Of a DNA stretch of 64,000 nucleotides, positions 49,627 through 59,130 are shown piece after piece. Where the stretch lies: the NCBI RefSeq assembly GCF_019890635.1, contig NZ_JAIOAB010000007.1:1-64000 (forward strand). Direction: 5' to 3'. The notes beneath the pieces were generated by a model that was given only the letters and a program-made list of their open reading frames with translations, was not told where the DNA came from and searched no databases. Numbering within the stretch: position 1 is the stretch's first letter; every line of letters begins with the position of its first letter. The translations under genes were made by a program, and so were the position numbers. The DNA comes from Streptomyces sennicomposti. Its GTDB lineage: Bacteria; Actinomycetota; Actinomycetes; Streptomycetales; Streptomycetaceae.

Positions 49627-50796
49627 ATGACCACCGTGCTCCCCGCCGCCCCGGACCGCCAGATCGTCCCGCCCGAGGACCGGTACGCCACCGAACTCGC
49701 CTTCCTCGCCGCCTACGACGACGGTCCGCGCCCGCCCGCGTGGCGGCTCACCCCGCGCGCGGTCGTCACCTTCGTCATGGGCAGCGACGGCGCGGCCCTG
49801 AAGCTGCCCGACGACGCCGAGGCGCCCGGGGGCGTGCCGCGCCGCCTGGTGGTGGAGGGCAAGTTCGTCGGTGACCGGGCGCTGGTGGAACGGTGCGTGG
49901 TGACGCTCGCCGGGGAGCGCGGTCTGCTGCTCGTCGGCGAGCCCGGCACCGCCAAGTCGATGCTGTCGGAACTGCTGTCCGCCGCCGTGTGCGGCACCAG
50001 CGGCCTGGTCGTGCAGGGCACCGCCGGCACCACCGAGGACCAGCTCAAGTACGGCTGGAACTACGCGCTGCTGCTGGCGCAGGGCCCCACCCGGCAGGCG
50101 CTCGTGCCCTCCCCGGTGCTGACCGCGATGTCCCGGGGCGCCGTCGCCCGGGTCGAGGAGATCACCCGCTGTCTGCCCGAAGTGCAGGACGCGCTGGTGT
50201 CGTTGCTCTCCGAACGGCGCATCGCCGTGCCCGAACTGGCCGGCACCGCCGACGCCCTGGCGCACGCCGCTCCCGGCTTCAACCTCATCGCCACCGCCAA
50301 CCTCCGCGACAAGGGCGTCTCCGAGATGTCCGCGGCCCTCAAGCGCCGCTTCAACTTCGAGACGGTCGGTCCCATCGGCGACCTGGAGGCGGAGACCGCG
50401 CTGGTGCGGAGCCAGGCCCGGGCCTCGGTGGAGCGGGCGGGGGCCCCGTTCCAGGTCGACGACGCGGTGCTGGAGGCCCTGGTCACCGCGTTCCGGGACC
50501 TGCGCGAGGGCCGGTCGGCGGAGGGCTGGGAGGTGGAGCGGCCGTCCACGGTGATGAGCACCGCGGAGGCCGTGTCCGTCGCCGGTGCGCTCGCGCTGGC
50601 GGCGGCGTACTTCCCGGGCGACCGCGACGTGCTCGGGCTGCTGCCGGGGCATCTGCTCGGCGTGGTCCGCAAGGACGACCCCGCCGACGCGGCCCGGCTG
50701 CGCGGCTACTGGGACGGTCCGGTGCGACGCCGCGCCGAACAGGGCTCCGCCACCTGGCGCACCCTGTGGGACCTGCGCACGGTCCTGGAGGGATGA
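49627..50796 (+). CDS. MoxR-type AAA+ ATPase, YehL-like
   Basis: A 389-aa AAA+ ATPase. Walker A GEPGTAKS (104-111), Walker B-like VARVEEITR (Glu177-Glu178 in place of DE), sensor 1 Asn225 (IATAN), and arginine-finger candidates Arg240/241 (ALKRRFNFE). The C-terminal lid contains RPSTVMSTAEAVSV. MoxR ATPases act with VWA-domain partners as chaperones that insert cofactors or remodel complexes; this sequence fits the YehL branch. ATG 49627 is chosen because conserved sequence starts here; ATG 49519 (overlapping the previous stop) would add 36 Pro/Arg-rich residues. Its stop overlaps the next start (ATGA). Confidence 0.92.
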   Translation: MTTVLPAAPDRQIVPPEDRYATELAFLAAYDDGPRPPAWRLTPRAVVTFVMGSDGAALKLPDDAEAPGGVPRRLVVEGKFVGDRALVERCVVTLAGERGLLLVGEPGTAKSMLSELLSAAVCGTSGLVVQGTAGTTEDQLKYGWNYALLLAQGPTRQALVPSPVLTAMSRGAVARVEEITRCLPEVQDALVSLLSERRIAVPELAGTADALAHAAPGFNLIATANLRDKGVSEMSAALKRRFNFETVGPIGDLEAETALVRSQARASVERAGAPFQVDDAVLEALVTAFRDLREGRSAEGWEVERPSTVMSTAEAVSVAGALALAAAYFPGDRDVLGLLPGHLLGVVRKDDPADAARLRGYWDGPVRRRAEQGSATWRTLWDLRTVLEG

Positions 50797-53700
50797 CGGC
50801 CGTGTCCTTCCCCCCTGCGCTCGGCTCCGCCGACTCACGTGTCCCGTCCGATCCGGGGGACTCGGGCGTCCCGTCCGGTCCTTCCGGTCCGTCCGGTCCT
50901 TCCGGTCGCGAAGACCGCCTCGTGCCGCGCTCGCCCGAGGACCTGCGGGTCCGGCCCGAGGAGGCGCTGGCCGCGCTCACCGCTCCGGGCGCGCCCTACC
51001 TCATCGGCGTACGCCACCACGCGCCCTCCCTGGCGGCCGTCGTGCCGGCGCTGCTGGACGAGGCCGGACCGGACGTGCTGCTGGTCGAGCTGCCCGCCGA
51101 GATGCAGCCGTGGCTGCCCTGGCTGGCGCACGAGGAGACCCGCGCTCCGGTGGCACTCGCCGCCGCCCCCTCCGACGGGAGCGGCGCGGGCGGCGAGGGT
51201 CCGGCGTTCTATCCGTTCGCCGACTTCTCGCCCGAACTCGCGGCCGTGCGCTGGGCCGCCCGCCGCGGTGTGCCGGTGGTCGCCTGCGATCTGCCGCTGG
51301 GCGACCGCGCGTGGGGCGAGGGACGGCGGGCGGCGGGAGTGCCGGCGGCGGGCCCCGGTCTCGCCGACGCGCTGCGGGCCCGGCTGACGGGCCGTCCCGG
51401 GGACGACCTGTGGGACCGGCTCGTCGAGGCGACCGCCCCCGGCTCCCCGCCCGAGGCCCTGCGCCGGGCCGCCCTGCTCACCGGGTGGGCCCTGCGCGAG
51501 GACGCGGCCGCGGCGGGCGGGGTGCCGGAGCTGGACCTGCGGCGCGAGCGCTGGATGCGGGCCCGGCTGGCGGAGGCCACCGCGCGCGGGGAACGGGCGG
51601 CAGTGCTGGTGGGCGCGTTCCACGCACCGGCTCTCGTCGGGCGGGCCGGCGGAGAGAACGGGGAGGACGCCCCGCCCGGCCCGGCGACCGCAGCCCAAGG
51701 CGACCCGGCCCCCGTCGCACGACACGGCGAGGAAAACGGAGAGGACGCCCCGCACGCCCCGGCGGGCGGAGCCCAAGGCGACCCGGTCCCCGTCACACGG
51801 CACGGCGAGGAGCACGGAGAGGACGACGCCTCACCCGCCCCGGCGACCGGCGCCCAAGTCGCGCCGGCCGTCGCGGGGCGGCCCTCGGAGGAGGAGCCGT
51901 CACCCGAGCCTGCGTCCGACGTCCCGGCAGCCGACCCGCCGGCAGCCGACATCCCGGTGGCCGACACCCCAGCTACTGGCCTCCCAGCTGCTGGCCTCCC
52001 GGCGGCTGACATCCCGGTGGGCGATCTCCCGGACTCCCCCGCGCTCGCCGTGCCGGACGCCGGCGGAAGGGTGCCCTCCGTCCCGGCGGCCGGGGAGGAC
52101 ACGGCCGCCGTCGGCGGCGGCGCGCGGACGGGCGGGTGGACCACGTCACTGATTCCGTACACGTACGCCCTCCTGGACGAACGGTCCGGTTACCCGGCCG
52201 GCATCCGGGACCCGGAGTGGCAGGACATGGTGCTGCACGCGGCGGGCGATCCGGCGGCGCTGGAGGAGGCGCTGACGCGGGCCGCGGTCCGGATCTGCGC
52301 CGAGCTGCGCGATCTCGGCCATCCTTCCGGGCCCGCCGACGCCCGCGAGATCAGCCGGCTCGCCGCCGATCTCGCCCGGCTGCGCGGCCTGCCCGCGGCG
52401 GGCCGCGGCGAACTGGTCGAAGCCGTGCAGACGGTGCTGGCGCAGGGTGAGCCGTACGGGCGGGGACGTGCCGTGGCGCGGGCGATGGAACGGGTGCTCG
52501 TCGGCACCCGCGCCGGACGCCCCGCCCCGAGGGCGCCGCGCAGCGGCCTCGCCCCCGCCGTCGAGGCCGAGCTGACGCGGCTCGGCCTGCCCGGTCCGGC
52601 GGCGGACGGCCCCGGTCCGGCGGGTGGTTCCGGCGCGACGGACGGCCGCGTACCGGCTGCGGGGCGCGGACCGGCGGCTGGTCGCGGACCGGCGGCGGGT
52701 GGTCCGGGCGCGGCGCGGGAGCTGCGGCTGGACCCGTTGCGCTCCGACCTCGACCGGCGCCGTGAACTGCTGCTGCGCCGCCTGGCGGTGTGCGGGGTGC
52801 CGTACGGGCAGGCGCGGGAGGTCGTCGGCGCGGGCGGCGCCACGGCGCTCACCTCCCGCTGGGAGGTGCGCTGGACGCCCGCCACGGCGGCGATGCTGAC
52901 CGTGGCCGGCGTGCGCGGGGTCACCCTCGAACAGGCCGCCGAGGGTGTGCTGCGCGAACGGCGGCGCGCGGAGCGGGACGAGGGCGGCCCCACGGCCGCG
53001 CAGGTCCTCGAAGGGCTGGAGCGGGCGGCCGAGTGCGGCCTGCCCGGCCTCGCGGACGACCGGCTGGACGACGTCGCCGAGATCGTGCCGCACGCCGGTA
53101 CCCTGCCCGAACTCCTGGCCGCGTTGGCCCTGTTGGACCGGCTGCGGGCCGGTCACATCCCGGGGCTCGGCGCCGACCCGGAGCGTACGGCCGAGGCGGC
53201 CGCCGTCGCGGAACTGCTCACGGCGGCGGCGGTACGGCAGGTGGACGGTCTGACCGGCGCGGAGGACCCCGCCGACGCCCACGCCCTGCTCGAACTCGCG
53301 CACCGCGCCGACCTGTTGGGCGGCATCCGGCTCACCGACGCCCTGGCCCGCCTGGCCGCCGACGGTTCCCCGCTGATGCGCGGGGCCGCCGGTGCGGTAC
53401 GTGTGCTGCTCGGGCACGAGGACGCGCGGGAGTTCGGGGACCGCGTGGCCTCCTGGGTGGACGGGGCGACCGACTCCGGCTCCCGCGCGGCGCTCACGGC
53501 CCGGCTCTCCGGTCTGCTGACCGCCGCGGGGCCGCTGCTGGAGGCGGCGCCGCCCGCGCTGGAGCCGTTGCTGAACCGGGTGTCGGCGCTGCCCGACCGG
53601 GCGTTCCTGGACCGGCTCCCGGCGCTGCGCGGCGGCTTCGACACGCTCAGCCCGGCGGCCCGCGACCGGCTCCTCGCGGCCGTCGAGGAACGCCTGGACA

Positions 53701-55307
53701 CGGCCCGGCTCACCGACACCGGCGGCGTCGACCCGGCCGCGCTCGCCGTCTGGACCGGCGCGGACCTGGCCGCCCGCGAAGCGCTCCGCTCGCTGGCCCT
53801 GCTGCCCGGGCCGCGCGTCGGCCCGCAGGGCGAACCTGCCCGCGCCGACGCCCCGGAGCGGCGCCCCGCACCGGAGAGCGCCCCGGCCGCACCACAGCCG
53901 GCACACGGCCGAACCACCAGCACCCCGCAACCACCCACGCACGACACCCCCGACACCACCCCACCCCAAGACACCGCGCCGGAAGACGAACCCGCACGGG
54001 ACAGCGACACCGCCACGGCGCAGCCGGCGCACGGCGGGCCAGGCCGGGGACCGGCCCCTGACGCCCCACCGGCGGACGAACCCGCACCGGAGGAGCCCGG
54101 CCCCGCCGCGGCGCGGGCGGTGGACGGTGGCCCCGGCGGCGGCCGGGCCGCAGGGACCGCGCCCGTCGGCGGCGCCGCCGCGCCCCCCGCCGAAGACCGT
54201 TTCCTCGCCCCCGCCGACCGCTGGCGGCTTCTCCTCGGGCGCGGCAGCGACCGGCTGCCGGCCTCCGCGGTCCCGTTGGCGACCGCGCTGGACGAGTTGT
54301 ACGGCAGCGGGCGCGGCGAGGGCAGCCGGGGAGGTCTGACGGGGCCGGGCGGCGGCGGTGGCCGCGAGGCGTCGTACCCCGGCGCGCGGGAGTGGTCCGA
54401 GGAACTGGCCGCGCTGTTCGGGCCGGGCATCCGGGAGGAGGTTCTGGCGGCGGCCGCGGCGGCGGGCCGCAAGGACGTCCTCACCGAGCTGGACGCGGAC
54501 AGCGTACGGCCCTCGGTGGACCTGCTGCGCACCGTGCTGCGGCACGCGGGCGGCCTGCCCGAAGCGCGGCTGGCCGCGCTGCGTCCGCTCGTCCGGCGGC
54601 TGGTGGACGCGCTGACGCGGGAGCTGGCCACCCGGCTGCGCCCCGCCCTGCACGGCACCACCCTGCCCCGCCCCAGCCGGCGGCCCGGTGGCGGCCTGGA
54701 CCTGCCGCGCACGCTGCGGGCCAACCTGGCGACCGCGCGCCGCGCCCCGGACGGCACGGTCCGGGTGATCCCGGAACGGCCGGTGTTCCGCACCCGAGGC
54801 CGGCGGGCCGCCGACTGGCGGCTGATCCTGGTCACGGACGTGTCCGGGTCCATGGAGGCGTCCACGGTGTGGGCGGCGCTGACCGCCTCGGTGCTGGCCG
54901 GAGTGCCGACGCTGTCCACCCACTTCCTGGCGTTCTCCACGGAGGTCATCGACCTCACCGGGCACGTGGCGGACCCGCTGTCGCTGCTGCTGGAGGTCAG
55001 CGTGGGCGGCGGGACGCACATCGCCGCGGGGCTGCGGCACGCGCGCGAACTGGTCACCGTGCCGTCGCGCACCCTCGTCGTGGTCGTCAGCGACTTCGAG
55101 GAGGGCTATCCGCTGGGCGGCCTGCTCGCCGAGGTCCGCGCGCTGGTCTCGGCCGGCTGCCACGTCCTGGGCTGCGCGAGCCTCGACGACACGGGCCGGC
55201 CCCGCTACTCCACGGGGGTCGCCGGCCGGCTGGTCGCCGCGGGCATGCCCGTCGCCGCCCTGAGCCCGCTCGAACTCGCCCGCTGGGTAGGAGAGAAGAT
55301 CGCATGA
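50793..55307 (+). CDS. DUF5682 protein fused to a VWA (CoxE-like) domain (YehM-YehP fusion)
   Basis: One uninterrupted frame of 1,504 aa joins two proteins that are separate in E. coli. The DUF5682 part covers about 55-1040: YLIGVRHHAPS (Arg74-His75-His76) and LLVELPAEM (Glu99) resemble EreA/ChaN-type hydrolases, and VLVGAFHAPAL and TTSLIPYTYALLDERSGYPAGI follow. It is interrupted by a repetitive insert at about 288-415. A Pro/Ala/Thr linker (about 1020-1135) leads to a CoxE-type helical region and the VWA domain (about 1345-1500). The MIDAS is DVSGS (Asp1349, Ser1351, Ser1353), Thr in GGTHI and Asp in VSDFEEG. ATGA overlaps at both ends. VWA domains present metal-dependent partners to the MoxR ATPase; the DUF5682 activity is unknown. 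Confidence 0.9.
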   Translation: MTAVSFPPALGSADSRVPSDPGDSGVPSGPSGPSGPSGREDRLVPRSPEDLRVRPEEALAALTAPGAPYLIGVRHHAPSLAAVVPALLDEAGPDVLLVELPAEMQPWLPWLAHEETRAPVALAAAPSDGSGAGGEGPAFYPFADFSPELAAVRWAARRGVPVVACDLPLGDRAWGEGRRAAGVPAAGPGLADALRARLTGRPGDDLWDRLVEATAPGSPPEALRRAALLTGWALREDAAAAGGVPELDLRRERWMRARLAEATARGERAAVLVGAFHAPALVGRAGGENGEDAPPGPATAAQGDPAPVARHGEENGEDAPHAPAGGAQGDPVPVTRHGEEHGEDDASPAPATGAQVAPAVAGRPSEEEPSPEPASDVPAADPPAADIPVADTPATGLPAAGLPAADIPVGDLPDSPALAVPDAGGRVPSVPAAGEDTAAVGGGARTGGWTTSLIPYTYALLDERSGYPAGIRDPEWQDMVLHAAGDPAALEEALTRAAVRICAELRDLGHPSGPADAREISRLAADLARLRGLPAAGRGELVEAVQTVLAQGEPYGRGRAVARAMERVLVGTRAGRPAPRAPRSGLAPAVEAELTRLGLPGPAADGPGPAGGSGATDGRVPAAGRGPAAGRGPAAGGPGAARELRLDPLRSDLDRRRELLLRRLAVCGVPYGQAREVVGAGGATALTSRWEVRWTPATAAMLTVAGVRGVTLEQAAEGVLRERRRAERDEGGPTAAQVLEGLERAAECGLPGLADDRLDDVAEIVPHAGTLPELLAALALLDRLRAGHIPGLGADPERTAEAAAVAELLTAAAVRQVDGLTGAEDPADAHALLELAHRADLLGGIRLTDALARLAADGSPLMRGAAGAVRVLLGHEDAREFGDRVASWVDGATDSGSRAALTARLSGLLTAAGPLLEAAPPALEPLLNRVSALPDRAFLDRLPALRGGFDTLSPAARDRLLAAVEERLDTARLTDTGGVDPAALAVWTGADLAAREALRSLALLPGPRVGPQGEPARADAPERRPAPESAPAAPQPAHGRTTSTPQPPTHDTPDTTPPQDTAPEDEPARDSDTATAQPAHGGPGRGPAPDAPPADEPAPEEPGPAAARAVDGGPGGGRAAGTAPVGGAAAPPAEDRFLAPADRWRLLLGRGSDRLPASAVPLATALDELYGSGRGEGSRGGLTGPGGGGGREASYPGAREWSEELAALFGPGIREEVLAAAAAAGRKDVLTELDADSVRPSVDLLRTVLRHAGGLPEARLAALRPLVRRLVDALTRELATRLRPALHGTTLPRPSRRPGGGLDLPRTLRANLATARRAPDGTVRVIPERPVFRTRGRRAADWRLILVTDVSGSMEASTVWAALTASVLAGVPTLSTHFLAFSTEVIDLTGHVADPLSLLLEVSVGGGTHIAAGLRHARELVTVPSRTLVVVVSDFEEGYPLGGLLAEVRALVSAGCHVLGCASLDDTGRPRYSTGVAGRLVAAGMPVAALSPLELARWVGEKIA
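51654..52037 (+). repeat. 78-bp and 15-bp tandem repeats inside the DUF5682 part
   Basis: About 2.8 copies of a 78-bp unit (26 residues starting ENGEDAP) at 51654-51880 are followed by eight 15-bp units (51918-52037) encoding pentapeptides such as DIPVA, DPPAA and GLPAA. They sit between two conserved DUF5682 blocks. The 15-bp units use CCAGCTACT/CCAGCTGCT codons that are rarer in the rest of the gene. Confidence 0.9.
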
Positions 55308-57244
55308 GCCCACAGCCGCAGCTACCGCCGGTGGCGCCGTCCGTCACCGCCGAACTCGTCGAGGCGCTCTCGCCCCGGCTGCGCAAGCGGCTGGACGCGG
55401 GCGTCGCCAAGCTCCTGGCGCGTCCGGCCGTCCGCGCGGGCGACACCGTACGGATCGCCGTGGACGACGAGACCGACGTCGTCCTGCACGCGCCCGAGGG
55501 GGCGGTCACCGGCGCGGACGCGATCCGCTGCGGCTGCCTGCTGGCCCCCGACTGCCTGCACCGCGCGGCGGCGGCCTCGGCCGCCCCGGTCGCGGACGAG
55601 GCGGCGGCCCCGGTCGCCGAGGAGACGGCGGCCCCCGGCGAGACCGCCGGAGCGGAGAGGGAACCGGTCGCGGCGGAGCCGGCGAAACAGCCCGGCCCGC
55701 AAGGCCCTTCAAGTCTTGTGAGTCGTACGAGGCAGCCGAAACCGGCCGACCGGGCCGGCGGGCCGGGAGCGAGCGGACAGACGGACCGACCGCACCAGCC
55801 CGGTCCGCCGCCGACGGCCGACGACGGGCACACCGGGCACACCGAGGACGCCGAGTCCGTCACCGACGCACAACGCACCGCCGCACGGGCGGTGTTCGAC
55901 GCGGCGGCCGCCGTCCTGGACGCCGGGACGGAGGGTTCCGGCGCCGTGCTCCAGGCGGAGTTGCTGCGCGCGGCGCACACCGCCCGGCTCGCCGGCCTCC
56001 CCCGGGCCGCCGCGGCGGCGGTCGCCGTGGTGACGGGAGTGCGCGCCGCCCGTTCCGCCGACCCCGGCCACCGCCTGGCGGACCTCGCGACCGCGCTGTC
56101 CGGCGTCCTCGGCGTGGCGCACCGCCTGCCGTACGCCGCCGGGCCCGAACTGGCCGCGCTGCGCGGCACGGTCCGCCGGCCGTACCGCCCGGACGGCTCC
56201 CTGCGGCTGTACGGGCTCTTCTCGGAGCCCGTGCTCACGGCGACCGGCTACGCGGGCGCGGTCACCTGGACCGCCGACGCGGGCGGCCGCCTCTACTCGG
56301 TGTCGGACGTGGCGCCGGGCGGCCCGTCCCGGGCGACCGGCGCCGCCGACCGGGCCGTACGGCTCGGCGACACCGCGCTGACCCACCGCGAACTGTCACG
56401 GGCGGGGCTGGCCGTGTCGGGCGCCACGGTGTCCCCGACGGGCCGGCTGGGCGCGGGGGCCGGGGTGCGGGCGGTGCGCGCGTCCGGCGTCGCCTGGGAC
56501 TCCGAGCCGCTGCGGCGGCTGTGGGCCGTACCGGCCGCCGAGCAGGTGGCCCGGGCCCTGGACGGCGGGCACGACCTGCTGTTCCTGGAGGTGACGCTGA
56601 CGGGCGCGGTGCGGGAGGCGGGCGGCGAGAGTCTGCTGGCGGACTGCGGGGGCGTGCCGCTGCGGCTGGCTGTGGCGCACGACGATCTCGCGCTCCCCTA
56701 CCGCGACAACCTGCGCCTGCTCGCCGCCGCCCAGGGCAGCCGGCTGCGGATCGTCGCGCGTCTGGCGCCCGGTCCGCGTCCCCGTGCCCTGCTGCTGGCG
56801 GTGCGGCACCCCACCGATCCGGCGGCACGGGTGGATCTCGGCCTGGACCGCCTGCGGCACGCGGACCTGCCCGTCGGAGCGGCGGCGGCACCGGCCGTGG
56901 CGGTGCCCGCCGTGGACGAGGCCCCGCTGCACCTGCTGCGCCGCCGGGTGCACCAGGCGGTGTCGGGGGGCCGCCCTGTCCTCGCGTCCGCGCGGAGCGG
57001 CGCGGGCGACGGCGAGCGGCTGCGCCGGAACGGCCTGGCGACGGCGGCCGCTCTCCTCGGGGAACTGCACGCCGCCGCCGCGGACCGCACCCGCGACGCC
57101 TTCGGCCGGCTGCTCCCGGCCGACCCGGACCGCTTCGCCCGGGCCTGGCTCGCCGCCGCGGTCTACACCGAGACGGTCGAACGAGCGCTGTGCGCGGACG
57201 GCTGGGGAGCGCCCGCGCCGCAGACGTCCGCCGCACGCCTCTGA
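55304..57244 (+). CDS. SWIM zinc-finger protein (YehQ-like)
   Basis: A 646-aa cytosolic protein. The SWIM motif CxCx5CxH lies at Cys76, Cys78, Cys84, His86 (IRCGCLLAPDCLHR), an arrangement that binds Zn and often nucleic acid or protein. A Pro/Ala/Glu-rich linker (about 90-170) separates it from a C-terminal region (about 175-646) of alternating helices and strands, including RRPYRPDGSLRLYGLFSEPV. It is the last gene of the operon; AGGAGAG lies 8-9 nt before the ATG, which overlaps the VWA stop. SWIM partners are constant companions of YehL-type MoxR and VWA genes; their role is undefined. Confidence 0.9.
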   Translation: MSPQPQLPPVAPSVTAELVEALSPRLRKRLDAGVAKLLARPAVRAGDTVRIAVDDETDVVLHAPEGAVTGADAIRCGCLLAPDCLHRAAAASAAPVADEAAAPVAEETAAPGETAGAEREPVAAEPAKQPGPQGPSSLVSRTRQPKPADRAGGPGASGQTDRPHQPGPPPTADDGHTGHTEDAESVTDAQRTAARAVFDAAAAVLDAGTEGSGAVLQAELLRAAHTARLAGLPRAAAAAVAVVTGVRAARSADPGHRLADLATALSGVLGVAHRLPYAAGPELAALRGTVRRPYRPDGSLRLYGLFSEPVLTATGYAGAVTWTADAGGRLYSVSDVAPGGPSRATGAADRAVRLGDTALTHRELSRAGLAVSGATVSPTGRLGAGAGVRAVRASGVAWDSEPLRRLWAVPAAEQVARALDGGHDLLFLEVTLTGAVREAGGESLLADCGGVPLRLAVAHDDLALPYRDNLRLLAAAQGSRLRIVARLAPGPRPRALLLAVRHPTDPAARVDLGLDRLRHADLPVGAAAAPAVAVPAVDEAPLHLLRRRVHQAVSGGRPVLASARSGAGDGERLRRNGLATAAALLGELHAAAADRTRDAFGRLLPADPDRFARAWLAAAVYTETVERALCADGWGAPAPQTSAARL

Positions 57245-57265
57245 GTCCGCCGCGCGCCCCTGAAG

Positions 57266-58081
57266 TCACGGGAGGCGCAGCAGCATGGCGGTGAGGACGA
57301 GGGCCAGCAGGGCGACGTAGCCCCGGGCGTGGACCCGGTCGGTGATGCGGGGCGGCCTGCGGCGCAGCAGGACGACGACGGGCACGGCCCCCAGCAGGAG
57401 CAGCGCGACGGCCCCGAGGTCGACCGAACCGGCGGCGAGCAGGAGCGCACCGGTGTCCCCGGCGTCGCCCGTCGCGGGGCTCGTGGTCAGGAAGACCGCG
57501 CAGGCGGGTGCGCTGATGCAGAGGGTGAGGGGGTTGGCGAGCGCGGTGGCGGCGGCCATCCGCAGCCCTGAGCGGCGCAGCAGCGGCACCGTCAGCACGC
57601 TGCCGCCGACGCCGAGGAACGAGGCCACCGAGCCGATCGGCACGCCGAGCGCGGCGGGGACGGCGGCGGCCCCGTCCCCGGCCGGGCCGCCGTGCGCGGG
57701 GCGCAGGAAGCCCGGCCGGACGAGCACGTCCACGAGGGTGGCGGTCAGGTAGAGGACGAAGCCCCAGGTGATCAGCCACGGGGGCGCGAACGTGGCCGCG
57801 ACGGCCCCGGCGAGCCCTCCGGCGCCGAGCAGCACCAGTGACGGGACGCTGCGCCGCAGGCCGGTCAGCAGCGGCCTCGGCGTGGCGGCGGTCGCCACGG
57901 CCGCGTTGACGACCATGACGAGGGAGGAGGTCGCCACGGCGACCGTCGAGGCGGACGGGCCCGCGGCGGCGTCGGCCCAGGCGATGACCGGAACGGTGAC
58001 GAAGCCGCCGCCGAACCCGAAGAGCACGGTGGTCAGCCCGGTCAGGACGCCGATGACGAGAAGGAGGAGTACGACATTCAC
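57266..58081 (-). CDS. TauE/SafE-family anion exporter
   Basis: A 271-aa membrane protein with about eight spans in two related halves. Family marks: TGLTTVLFGFGGGFVTVPVI in the first half and GSVASFLGVGGSVLTVPLL in the second. TauE/SafE proteins export sulfite, sulfoacetate and similar organosulfur anions. GTG 58081 is the only reasonable start, although its ribosome site is weak. It ends 21 bp from the convergent SWIM gene with no hairpin between. It is divergent from an AraC regulator, which probably controls it. The substrate is unassigned. Confidence 0.9.
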   Translation of the reverse strand: MNVVLLLLVIGVLTGLTTVLFGFGGGFVTVPVIAWADAAAGPSASTVAVATSSLVMVVNAAVATAATPRPLLTGLRRSVPSLVLLGAGGLAGAVAATFAPPWLITWGFVLYLTATLVDVLVRPGFLRPAHGGPAGDGAAAVPAALGVPIGSVASFLGVGGSVLTVPLLRRSGLRMAAATALANPLTLCISAPACAVFLTTSPATGDAGDTGALLLAAGSVDLGAVALLLLGAVPVVVLLRRRPPRITDRVHARGYVALLALVLTAMLLRLP

Positions 58082-58165
58082 CCGGTCAAGTTCAGCGGGC
58101 GGTCCGGGACGCCGACAATCGAAGGAGGAATCGATGTTTTCGAGTTTCGGCCATAGGCTGCCGGG

Positions 58166-58924
58166 ATGCGCAATGTCTCGCTCGCCGAGCTGGATCGTCT
58201 GCCCGCCGAGGTGCTGCCGATCGCGACCGACTACCCACCCGGCACCCTGCTGACCTGGCACGAGCACCGGCGGGCGCAGTTCCTGTACGCCGCCACCGGG
58301 ACGATGCTGGTGGAGACCGACGAGGGCGCCTGGACGGTGCCGGGCGAGCGGGCCGTGCTCATCCCGCCCGGTACGCGCCATCAGGTGCGGATGCTGGACG
58401 TGCGGACGTCGAGCCTGTACATCGAGCCGGACGCGGTGCCCTGGTGGCCGCGGTCCTGCCGGGTGGTCGAGGTGGCGCCGCTGCTGCGGGAACTGCTCCT
58501 CGCCGCCGCGGACCTCGACGCCGGCTACGCGGCCCGCGACCGGGACGGGGCGCTCGTCGCGCTGATCCTCTGCGAGCTGGCGACGCTCACCGAGGTGCCC
58601 CTGCACATCGCCCTGCCGCACGAGGCCCCCTTCGCCGAGCTGTGCCGCCGCTATCTGGCCGGCCCGGACATCGCGGTGACGAACGCCGCGTGGGCGCGGG
58701 CCGCCTCGATGAGCGAGCGGGCCTTCACGCGCCGCTTCCGGCAGTTGACGGGCGTGAGCCCCGCCGCCTGGCGGGCCAGGGCCAGGCTGCTGGCCGCCAT
58801 TCCGCTGCTGCGCCACAAGTCCGTGACGGAGGTGTCGGCTCTCCTCGGCTATTCCTCCCCGGCCGCGTTCTCCTACGCCTTCTCCCGGGCCTTCTCAGTG
58901 CCCCCGTCGTCACTGAGGCACTGA
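58166..58924 (+). CDS. AraC-family regulator with cupin sensor domain
   Basis: A 252-aa regulator. The N-terminal cupin (about 10-90; LLTWHEHRRAQFLYAATGTMLVET, then PPGTRHQVRM) supplies a His-rich pocket. The C-terminal AraC DNA-binding domain (about 155-250) has ASMSERAFTRRFRQLTGVSPAAWR and SVTEVSALLGYSSPAAFSYAFSRAF. It is divergent from the TauE/SafE exporter across 84 bp that contain a repeated AATCGA; this pairing suggests substrate-dependent activation of export. Confidence 0.92.
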   Translation: MRNVSLAELDRLPAEVLPIATDYPPGTLLTWHEHRRAQFLYAATGTMLVETDEGAWTVPGERAVLIPPGTRHQVRMLDVRTSSLYIEPDAVPWWPRSCRVVEVAPLLRELLLAAADLDAGYAARDRDGALVALILCELATLTEVPLHIALPHEAPFAELCRRYLAGPDIAVTNAAWARAASMSERAFTRRFRQLTGVSPAAWRARARLLAAIPLLRHKSVTEVSALLGYSSPAAFSYAFSRAFSVPPSSLRH

Positions 58925-59130
58925 GGCACTGAGCGACGACGAGCCACGGCGGCTCAACACTCCGCCGTACCGCGCACGTTGGATGATCCGGGCGCCGGGT
59001 ACCGTCCTGGTTCACCGGCTGACGCGTCGGGTGGAGGCGAAGGTCAACCGGGCGCGGGACGCGCTGCGAGGGGAGCCGTCGATAACTTCCTTGCTGACCG
59101 CACCACTTGGGACGACAGAGGGAGAATCCC

